Assembly (NCBI GenBank): GCA_030619365.1
Contig: JAUXBQ010000185.1
Span: 1 to 5,268, forward strand
DNA length: 5,268 nt
DNA from: a candidate division FCPU426 bacterium
GTDB lineage: Bacteria > Oederibacteriota > JAAXVQ01 > JAUVAV01
Direction of reading: 5' to 3'
In this document: piece after piece, positions 1 to 4,042 of the stretch
Layout: each line of letters begins with the position of its first letter
Numbering within the stretch: the first letter of the stretch is position 1
Program-made: the position numbers and the translations under genes
The notes under the pieces: generated by a model
Database searches by the model: none
What the model was told of the DNA's origin: nothing
Seen by the model: the letters and a program-made list of their open reading frames with translations, nothing else

Positions 1-33
1 GCCCAGCGCGAAAAACATCCTCAAACCGCGCAC
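1..33 (-). CDS. Start of an unidentified gene running off the left edge (partial)
   Basis: Reading leftward, a GTG codon at 33-31 is preceded by GGAGGG (40-45) with a 6-nt spacer, a near-ideal Shine-Dalgarno arrangement. The 11 visible codons read V/M-R-G-L-R-M-F-F-A-L-G. A basic, then hydrophobic start of this kind would fit a signal peptide or a first membrane segment. The ATG at 18-16 is in the same frame but lies too far from the GGAGGG site to be preferred. Too little is visible to name a product. The alternative is that this is the 3' end of a rightward gene: one plus-strand frame is open from base 2 to a TAA near 62-64. The ribosome-binding site is the only reason to prefer the leftward reading. 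Confidence 0.35.
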   Translation of the reverse strand, partial: MRGLRMFFALG

Positions 34-394
34 GATGAACCCTCCGGCTTACGTTGTGCAGTAATGGCGACAGCAATCCGTGACTGACCGGCTGCAAGCC
101 TCGGAGCCTGTCGGACTTATCATGCAATGGTTCTATAATAACATGAGTCCCTTCCTTTGGAAAAGAGAGTTGCAAGGGAACGCTTACTTTATCACAATGC
201 GATTTTAGTACTCTGATAGGTTACGGGGATTTCACAACTACGGCATCTAGGCTGAACTATAACCAAGGCCTCAAGCCGCATTCTCAGTCACTCACTCGTC
301 TTTGGCAAATTACCTTTTGCCATATGCGATAACCGACAAGGCAGGCGGGCTGTTTTTACCAAGTCTTACGCCCTGGTTGCCGAGTTTATTGCCT
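34..394. other. Gene-free stretch left of the vapBC cassette
   Basis: No open frame with a credible start and ribosome-binding site was found on either strand in these 361 bases. The one clear local structure is a perfect 7-bp inverted repeat, TGGCAAA (303-309) and TTTGCCA (316-322), with a 6-nt loop. It has no T-run on either side. A looser repeat, TCCCTT...AAGGGA, lies at about 148-180. The stretch ends at the GATTCGTA copy that borders the mobile-looking unit. It may hold the promoter of the gene leaving at the left edge, but no convincing -35/-10 pair was found. Confidence 0.5.
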
Positions 395-402
395 GATTCG
401 TA
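395..402 (+). repeat. Direct repeat GATTCGTA, left copy (putative target-site duplication)
   Basis: This 8-mer abuts the left inverted repeat and recurs exactly at 1351-1358, abutting the right one. If the unit between them is removed together with one copy, the sequence closes as ...GCCT-GATTCGTA-GGGACG..., a plausible empty site. Confidence 0.55.
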
Positions 403-434
403 ATGCCGGAATAACAGTAGCGGAGTTTAAAAAG

Positions 435-809
435 CTACTTTAAAGCCGGCGGACAATAATTTAAATTAAACCTGGCAGAAACCGAATTTAACTTTTTATC
501 GAGACTCCATATAGGATTTTTACTTAACAGAGCGGAAGCTAAAAGATGCATGTCTATAAAACCAAGGCCTAACCCCATTAAATGATTTATTTCAATAAAT
601 TTCAGCACATCATCATTTTCCGCTACCTCGGCCAGGGGGAGTGATTGCAGCAAGGAAATGATTTCATCCCGGTTTTTTATAGTACCGCATGCCAGCTCGC
701 CGATAATCAATGGATGGCAAAGCGCCTCGCCATGGTAAAGGGTTTTTTTAAGGGGATGGTTGCCGGAACGGAGGTGAGCTACCCAGATGGAAGTGTCAAT
801 TAGCAGCAT
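435..809 (-). CDS. vapC: VapC-type PIN-domain ribonuclease toxin
   Basis: This is the toxin of a type II toxin-antitoxin pair. VapC proteins are Mg2+-dependent cytoplasmic endoribonucleases that cut tRNA or rRNA when their antitoxin is lost. At 124 aa it is a single, complete PIN domain of usual length. The four acidic residues expected in the active site are present: Asp5 in LLIDTSIWV, Glu38 in IIGELACG, Asp86 in GFIDMHLL and Asp104 in SLDKKL, so it looks catalytically intact. The ATG lies 6 nt after the vapB stop. Only a weak purine stretch precedes it, so translation is probably coupled to vapB. The gene ends with TAG, and a 6-bp inverted repeat (AGTAGC 416-421, GCTACT 434-439) overlaps the stop. 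It sits inside the unit bounded by GATTCGTA repeats. The RNA target cannot be read from the sequence. Confidence 0.9.
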   Translation of the reverse strand: MLLIDTSIWVAHLRSGNHPLKKTLYHGEALCHPLIIGELACGTIKNRDEIISLLQSLPLAEVAENDDVLKFIEINHLMGLGLGFIDMHLLASALLSKNPIWSLDKKLNSVSARFNLNYCPPALK

Positions 810-815
810 GTTTTT

Positions 816-1010
816 TTAATGTCTTAACCTTCGGCGGGGGATTATTTGCAGATTTTTCTCCGTGCCACCCAGTTGCGCCAGCCGTTTACTGCTCTCTCTG
901 GCAATCAGCGCTTCCAAACCAAGTTTTACCAGGTGGGTTTTTTCCTTTATACCGGTTAATACTATGGCTTGCTGAATCAAGCCGTCCTCGATATTTAATG
1001 TGGTTCGCAT
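816..1010 (-). CDS. vapB: VapB-family antitoxin
   Basis: This 64-aa antitoxin is encoded just upstream of vapC, the standard vapBC order. It begins MRTTLNIEDGLIQQA, typical of VapB proteins with a short ribbon-helix-helix-like DNA-binding N-terminus. It continues with the family's EALIARES segment, the RLAQLGG motif (about residues 43-49) and a basic PRRR tail that would engage the toxin. The start at 1010 is chosen because GGGAGG (1020-1025) sits 9 nt before it. The frame stays open to an ATG at 1106, but that would add 32 residues unlike the family and would read through the promoter, so it is rejected. The expected role is to bind and block VapC and to repress the operon with it. Confidence 0.88.
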   Translation of the reverse strand: MRTTLNIEDGLIQQAIVLTGIKEKTHLVKLGLEALIARESSKRLAQLGGTEKNLQIIPRRRLRH

Positions 1011-1037
1011 AGTCGTTATCCTCCCGTATGCTATTTT

Positions 1038-1075
1038 ATATGTATTAATATGCACTATTTGTACATATTTGTCAA
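1038..1075 (-). promoter_or_regulatory. vapBC promoter with overlapping operator-like inverted repeat
   Basis: Leftward, a perfect -35 TTGACA (1070-1075) and a -10 CATATT (1047-1052) are separated by 17 bp, about 40 bp before the vapB start. An inverted repeat, ATATGTA (1038-1044) and TACATAT (1062-1068), spans the -10 and part of the spacer. A smaller TGTACA palindrome lies at 1060-1065. VapBC complexes usually repress their own promoter by binding such A/T-rich inverted repeats, so autoregulation is inferred. Confidence 0.6.
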
Positions 1076-1188
1076 CCGGGCAATGAGTGAGCTGCTCCGA
1101 ATCCAAGAAATCATGACGAAGTTAGCTTAGCGAGCGGATTGATATCCTGAAATTAAGACTTGTCCAGAAAAACCAAAAGATGTGTTGA

Positions 1189-1338
1189 TATAAATTTGCC
1201 GGCAAGGAGCCAGACGGCTGTTGGAGCAGGCCTTGGAAACCATGGAAAGAACTATTGATGGATTTTCAACTTAAACAGGATCCTGTATTGTCAGCAGGTG
1301 ACGGTGCCCTCTTAAATAATCTGAATAAGTACTGTTAA
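1189..1338 (+). pseudogene. Decayed fragment resembling an IS256-family (mutator) transposase
   Basis: One plus-strand frame without a start codon is open from 1189 to a TAA at 1336-1338. Its middle part (1243-1311) reads WKELLMDF, then a few unrelated residues, then PVLSAGDGAL. IS256-family transposases have a closely similar stretch in their catalytic core (W-K/R-E-L/V-L-L-D-L, then P-x-L-A-x-G-D-G-A-L-G-F-W), in which the Asp of GDGA is the second member of the DDE triad. Here about three residues are missing between the two halves and the GFW that should follow is replaced. The frame then ends inside the right inverted repeat of the surrounding unit. This is a short relic at best. The alternative is chance resemblance in non-coding DNA. 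Confidence 0.4.
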
Positions 1339-1350
1339 CCATTCCGGCAT

Positions 1351-1358
1351 GATTCGTA
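1351..1358 (+). repeat. Direct repeat GATTCGTA, right copy (putative target-site duplication)
   Basis: Exact match to 395-402, in the same orientation. It lies immediately outside the right inverted repeat and immediately before the GGACGATC hairpin at 1360-1380. Confidence 0.55.
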
Positions 1359-1359
1359 G

Positions 1360-1380
1360 GGACGATCCTCGTGATCGTCC
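1360..1380. repeat. 8-bp perfect hairpin, GGACGATC/GATCGTCC
   Basis: GGACGATC (1360-1367) and GATCGTCC (1373-1380) form a perfect stem with a 5-nt loop. The context GTAGGGACGATC resembles dispersed palindromic repeats seen in many bacterial genomes. No T-run follows on either side, so it is not called a terminator. It begins just after the right GATTCGTA copy. Confidence 0.6.
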
Positions 1381-1431
1381 TCGCCGGGGCGGAATTTAAC
1401 GTGTTTTAGGGACGTGGAGGACCCCGTACGC

Positions 1432-1572
1432 TGTCATTGCGAACTCGCAGGGTGAAGCAATCTCCTATAAGAATTCACACTTTTAATCCGGGAGATTGCG
1501 ACCTCAGGGAGTCCCATACGATCCCCCAACCGGTCGGGGCTTCGTCGCTGAAAAACTCTCCTCGCAATGACA
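1432..1572. repeat. 141-bp palindromic MITE/REP-like element
   Basis: The element starts with TGTCATTGCGA (1432-1442) and ends with its exact complement TCGCAATGACA (1562-1572). A second nested inverted repeat, GCAATCTCC (1457-1465) and GGAGATTGC (1491-1499), is perfect over 9 bp. This is the familiar dispersed bacterial repeat with ends of the form GTCATTGCGA plus AGCAATCTCC. No target duplication is visible and no gene is carried. A plus-strand open frame that starts within it (1437-1745) is an artefact of the repeat. Further copies are expected elsewhere in the genome. Confidence 0.75.
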
Positions 1573-1600
1573 AATTGAAAAGACCGGCTTCACATAACAT

Positions 1601-1620
1601 CGTCATTCCGGCCTGCCGGA
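1601..1620. repeat. Truncated CGTCATTCCGG-type palindromic repeat
   Basis: CGTCATTCCGG at 1601-1611 matches the terminal motif of another common dispersed repeat family, the same general type as the intact element at 4103-4181. It folds as TCCGGC (1607-1612), CT, GCCGGA (1615-1620). The other half of the element is absent, so this is a half-copy or relic. Confidence 0.5.
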
Positions 1621-1686
1621 GTGTAATATTCAAGCTATTTGTGAAACATAACACTAGGGAACCGAAAAGAAGAAAGACACACCCGC

Positions 1687-1779
1687 TTATTTCTTTTTCA
1701 GATGCCGGTATTTTCTACGGTGCTTTTTACGCTTGTGTGTCTTGATTTTTTTTAGATGCCGCTTCTTACCACAACCCAC
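1687..1779 (-). CDS. Small very basic protein, COX24/AURKAIP1 (mS38)-like ribosomal type
   Basis: The product is 30 aa, with about 20 Lys, Arg or His residues. It opens MGCGKKRHLKK and continues THKRKKHRRKYRHLKKK. The pattern KKR...K...HKRKK..R..RH.KK is that of the tiny bacterial proteins of the COX24/AURKAIP1 type. The mitochondrial member of this family, mS38, is a component of the small ribosomal subunit. A role inside or on the ribosome is therefore inferred. It starts with GTG (1779-1777) behind AAGGAGG (1787-1793) at a 7-nt spacing, and a TATAAT box lies just upstream. It ends with TAA. It stands alone between repeats and the mtnA-like gene, with its own apparent promoter. A 9-bp inverted repeat (AAGACACAC 1674-1682, GTGTGTCTT 1735-1743) spans its 3' half. 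Chance is the alternative, but start, RBS, composition and motif all agree. Confidence 0.72.
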   Translation of the reverse strand: MGCGKKRHLKKIKTHKRKKHRRKYRHLKKK

Positions 1780-1802
1780 AATCGGGCCTCCTTCCCTATT
1801 TT

Positions 1803-1808
1803 ATTATA
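1803..1808 (-). promoter_or_regulatory. Consensus -10 box TATAAT for the small basic protein gene
   Basis: A perfect leftward TATAAT lies 9 bp before the AAGGAGG site, so the leader would be under 20 nt. No good -35 hexamer is found 16-18 bp further upstream (the region reads ATATGAAAAAA), so recognition may rely on the -10 box and A-rich flanks. Confidence 0.45.
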
Positions 1809-1946
1809 GAATATTCAGCCCATTTTTTCATATTAATCTCACACGACGCCTGTCAGCAGGTGGCGCCCTGGTTTGAGGCTCCCGGCATTGTACCAAAAAA
1901 GTTTATAAACACAAGGGAAAATTTCATTTAGGCGAAATGTCCTTGA

Positions 1947-2993
1947 TCAGACCAGCGTGGAAAACAGGTTCTTCAGGTTCTGATCAAAGGGCGCCCGGAT
2001 AATGCCCAATTCCGTGATCAGGGCGCTGACGTATTTATGCGGCGTCACGTCAAAGGCCGGATAGTAGGCTTTCACGCCCGGCACGGAAATGGGTTTTCCG
2101 TGGCAGGAGATCACATCGTCGGGTTTGCGTTCTTCAATGGGGATCAGATCCCCGGAAAACAAATTGCGGTCAAAGGTCGAAACCGGGGCCGCGATATAAA
2201 AAGAGAGACTGTGATGATACGCCAGCATGGCCAGCCCGTACGTCCCGATCTCCGCAGCCACGTCCCCGTTCATGCTGATGCGGTCCGCGCCGGCCAGCGC
2301 CACGTCGATCATGCCTTTTTTCATCATGTGAGCGGCCATGTTGTCCGCGATGAGCTGGAATGGCACCTTGGCCTGCTTCAGCTCCAGGGCGACCTGGCGC
2401 GACCCGTGCAGACCCGGCCGCGTTTCGCACACGACGACCTGCAAATCCTGGCGGGAATTGGCCGCCTCGATGATAATGCCCAGCGCCGTTCCCCGGCCGG
2501 CCGAGGACAGCGCGCCGGTGTTTCCACAGGTTAGAATGGTATCCCCGTCCCGGATCAGGTCCACGCCCAGCCCGGCGATAGTCTGGGTCACCTGGCCGTC
2601 TTCCTTCAATATCGCCGTGGCCTCGCGCAGGAGAATGTCCCGCAAAGTGTCCAGTTTGTGGTCGCGGTTGTTTCGGGCGCAGCGCTTCATCCGCTCCAGG
2701 GCCCAGACCATGTTCATGGAGGTCGGCTGGCTTTTAATCAACAGAGCGCAGATTTTATCGATCTGCTGGATCAGTTTATCGTAGGTCTTGGCCAGGGGCG
2801 GCTGCTTGATACCCAGGTAAACCCCAAACGCGGCCAACACCCCGAGCGCGGAGGCGCCGCCCACCTTGCGGGTTTTGATGGCGTCGACGATGTGCAGCGG
2901 GGTCCGGATTTGCAGTTTCGTGATTTTTCCAGGCAGCTTGGTCTGGTCCACCACGGTTAATATTTGTTGCTTCCATTCCACGGCTTTGAGCAT
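1947..2993 (-). CDS. MtnA-family (methylthioribose-1-phosphate isomerase / eIF2B-like) protein with altered active site
   Basis: The 348-aa product matches MtnA along its whole length: VDQTKLPGK near the N-terminus, the W-A-L-E-R-M segment (97-102), CETRPGLHGSR (189-199), DNMAAHMM, AGADRI (234-239), NGDVAAEIGTYGLA (242-255), IPIEER (284-289) and YPAFDVTPH (311-319). MtnA converts the aldose 5-methylthioribose-1-phosphate to the ketose in methionine salvage, using a Cys and an Asp. The Asp is kept (237). However, the usual x-C-N motif reads C156-G157-N158, and VRGAP has become V-G-G-A-S (44-48). SRPTAIN has become SQPTSMN, QGAR has become HGSR, and ANKIGT has become AAEIGT, so most known phosphate contacts are replaced. 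The product is therefore a divergent paralogue whose substrate is unknown. The start at 2993 has GGAGGAGGA (3001-3009) 7 nt upstream. The open frame continues upstream to 3212, inside punA, but that part is out-of-frame reading of punA. It follows punA by 20 nt in one operon. Confidence 0.85.
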   Translation of the reverse strand: MLKAVEWKQQILTVVDQTKLPGKITKLQIRTPLHIVDAIKTRKVGGASALGVLAAFGVYLGIKQPPLAKTYDKLIQQIDKICALLIKSQPTSMNMVWALERMKRCARNNRDHKLDTLRDILLREATAILKEDGQVTQTIAGLGVDLIRDGDTILTCGNTGALSSAGRGTALGIIIEAANSRQDLQVVVCETRPGLHGSRQVALELKQAKVPFQLIADNMAAHMMKKGMIDVALAGADRISMNGDVAAEIGTYGLAMLAYHHSLSFYIAAPVSTFDRNLFSGDLIPIEERKPDDVISCHGKPISVPGVKAYYPAFDVTPHKYVSALITELGIIRAPFDQNLKNLFSTLV

Positions 2994-3013
2994 TCGTTTT
3001 TCCTCCTCCGCGA

Positions 3014-3835
3014 TCAGAGTTGGCGGATAATTTCCTTTACGAGTTTGGTTAGTTTTGGCTCCGCGGACATCGCGGCGCCTATAATTTCCTGGATGTTCGC
3101 CGGTCCGAGCTGATCCGGCACGCAGCGATCGGTCACCACGGCGATACCCAGGACCCGCAGGCCCGCGGCCCGGGCCACGATAACTTCCGGCACCGTGGAC
3201 ATGCCCACGCAATCCGCGCCGATAATCTGCAAATAACGGTATTCCGCCACGGTTTCGAGATTGGGGCCGGGCAACGCGGCGTAAACCGCGGAATGTAGTT
3301 TGACCTTCTGGTCCCGGGCTACGCGCTGGGCCAAAGCTTGCAGGCCGGCGTCGTAGGCGTTAAAGAGATCCGGGTACCGGGGTCCCAGCCGGTCGTCATG
3401 GGGCCCGATCAGCGGGGTATCGCCCATTAAATTGATATGGTCGCTGAGCAGGGCCAGGTCTCCGGGAAAAAAATTCCGGTTAATTCCGCCGCAGGCTGAA
3501 AAAACCATAAGGGTCTTGACGCCCAGGGCGCGCATTACGCGAACCGGAAACGTGATTTGCTTCAAGTCATACCCCTCGTAGCGGTGAAACCGCCCCTGCA
3601 TGGCCACCACGCGCTTGCCCTTGAGCGTGCCCAGAAGCAACTGGCCGGCGTGGGTTTCCACGGTGGAGAGTGGAAAATGAGGGATGTCCCGGTAGGGAAT
3701 CTTTTTCGCCCCCTGGATATCCTTGGCCAGCGCGCCCAAACCGGCCCCAAGAATAACACCCACTTGCGGTTTAACGGCCACGCGAGTCCGAATGGCGCTC
3801 ACGGCTTCCTTGATCTGCCCGTATAAATCAGTCAT
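3014..3835 (-). CDS. Purine-nucleoside-phosphorylase family enzyme, probably specific for 5'-deoxy/5'-methylthio adenosines
   Basis: The 273-aa product is a class I (trimeric) nucleoside phosphorylase of normal length. Such enzymes cleave a purine nucleoside with phosphate to give the base and a sugar-1-phosphate in the cytoplasm. Visible motifs are GAGLG (30-34), ETHAGQ (60-65), MQGRFHRYEGY (79-89), SACGGIN (113-119), PGPNLETVAE (189-198) with the base-binding Glu194, and GADCVGMSTVPEV (206-218). Compared with human PNP, Asn243 is Asp236 and His257 (the 5'-OH contact) is Ile248, both as in methylthioadenosine phosphorylases. Ser33 is Ala31. This suggests 6-aminopurine substrates lacking a 5'-hydroxyl, although the overall scaffold is PNP. 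The start at 3835 has AAGGGGGAGG just upstream. An in-frame ATG at 3907 lacks a ribosome-binding site and would read through the leader hairpin. The gene is first in an operon with the mtnA-like gene. It resembles punA overall, but that symbol is withheld because of the altered residues. Confidence 0.85.
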   Translation of the reverse strand: MTDLYGQIKEAVSAIRTRVAVKPQVGVILGAGLGALAKDIQGAKKIPYRDIPHFPLSTVETHAGQLLLGTLKGKRVVAMQGRFHRYEGYDLKQITFPVRVMRALGVKTLMVFSACGGINRNFFPGDLALLSDHINLMGDTPLIGPHDDRLGPRYPDLFNAYDAGLQALAQRVARDQKVKLHSAVYAALPGPNLETVAEYRYLQIIGADCVGMSTVPEVIVARAAGLRVLGIAVVTDRCVPDQLGPANIQEIIGAAMSAEPKLTKLVKEIIRQL

Positions 3836-3847
3836 GCCCTCCCCCTT

Positions 3848-3872
3848 GGCGTCTGAGCGTTGCTCAGACGCC
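3848..3872 (-). promoter_or_regulatory. 11-bp perfect hairpin in the leader, abutting the phosphorylase ribosome-binding site
   Basis: GGCGTCTGAGC (3848-3858) and GCTCAGACGCC (3862-3872) pair perfectly around a 3-nt loop. In the leftward transcript the stem ends directly before AAGGGGGAGGGC-ATG. Such a stable stem could hold the ribosome-binding site open, protect the 5' end, bind a protein, or be a remnant palindromic repeat. No T-run follows, so it is not a terminator. Confidence 0.65.
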
Positions 3873-3875
3873 GGA

Positions 3876-3921
3876 GCATTTGAAATTAGAGAGTGGAGAT
3901 TAGACAAAAAATTTCAAATGC
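3876..3921. repeat. 12-bp perfect inverted repeat upstream of the phosphorylase gene
   Basis: GCATTTGAAATT (3876-3887) and AATTTCAAATGC (3910-3921) are exact complements around a 22-nt spacer. The repeat lies just upstream of the leader hairpin. It may be an operator, a second leader stem or the ends of a tiny repeat element. No convincing -35/-10 pair was found in or beside it. Confidence 0.6.
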
Positions 3922-3973
3922 GGTCTACTTTCTACTATCTAGTTCTTGTTGCGGAAAGCATAATTTCACTATT

Positions 3974-4015
3974 CCCCTCCCCAGAATGTGGTGGGAGGGG
4001 ATTAAGGGGAGGGGG
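3974..4015. repeat. CCCCTCCC/GGGAGGGG hairpin followed by a G-run
   Basis: CCCCTCCC (3974-3981) and GGGAGGGG (3993-4000) form a perfect 8-bp stem with an 11-nt loop. The right arm continues ATTAAGGGGAGGGGG (4001-4015), so four G-runs lie close together on the plus strand. This resembles dispersed CCCCTCCC-type bacterial repeats. Confidence 0.55.
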
Positions 4016-4042
4016 TTTCAGCCTTTGATTTTAAAGCTTAAT

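Larger units (their letters stand above)
403..1350. mobile_element. Putative small transposon-like unit carrying vapBC, with 8-bp target duplication
   Basis: The left end reads ATGCCGGAAT then AACAGTA (403-419). The right end, read on the other strand from 1350, is ATGCCGGAAT, four extra bases GGTT, then AACAGTA (1350 back to 1330). Directly outside both ends lies GATTCGTA in the same orientation (395-402 and 1351-1358). Inverted ends inside exact direct repeats are the standard footprint of DDE-type transposition, and 8 bp is a usual duplication size for several IS families, IS256 included. Inside are vapC, vapB, their operator and a short IS256-like transposase fragment. No intact transposase is present, so any movement would need one supplied in trans. 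The interior is visibly A+T-richer than the punA/mtnA block. The ends match no IS family that I can name. Confidence 0.55.

Noticed and set aside
303..322. TGGCAAA/TTTGCCA hairpin as a terminator for vapBC
   Set aside because: There is no T-run on either strand, and it lies more than 100 bp beyond the vapC stop, outside the unit bounded by GATTCGTA.
416..439. AGTAGC/GCTACT inverted repeat over the vapC stop as a terminator
   Set aside because: The stem is only 6 bp with a 12-nt loop, and the leftward sequence after it (GTTATTCC) has no T-run.
1011..1106. Longer vapB start at ATG 1106
   Set aside because: It would place the TTGACA/CATATT promoter inside the coding region and add residues unlike the family. 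GGGAGG with 9-nt spacing supports 1010.
1437..1745. 102-codon plus-strand open frame
   Set aside because: It starts inside the TGTCATTGCGA palindrome, crosses another repeat and runs antisense through the small basic gene. It has no ribosome-binding site.
1289..1862. Shared 12-mer TGTCAGCAGGTG at 1289-1300 and 1851-1862, both followed by similar GCCCT-type sequence
   Set aside because: One 12-bp direct repeat is expected by chance in a window of this size, and the similarity ends quickly.
1913..1938. ATTTC/GAAAT stem followed by TTTT after the mtnA-like gene
   Set aside because: A 5-bp A/T-rich stem is too weak to call a terminator, although its position would fit.
2037..2960. Plus-strand open frames opposite the mtnA-like gene (2037-2534, 2338-2784, 2658-2960)
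   Set aside because: They are shadows of a GC-rich coding strand, with low-complexity His/Arg/Gly composition and no motifs.
2994..3212. Longer mtnA-like start at 3212
   Set aside because: The extra 73 codons overlap the phosphorylase gene out of frame and have Arg/Gly/Pro-rich shadow composition. GGAGGAGGA directly supports 2993.
3836..3907. Longer phosphorylase start at ATG 3907
   Set aside because: It has no ribosome-binding site, and the extension would be translated from the 11-bp hairpin and an inverted-repeat arm. AAGGGGGAGG supports 3835.
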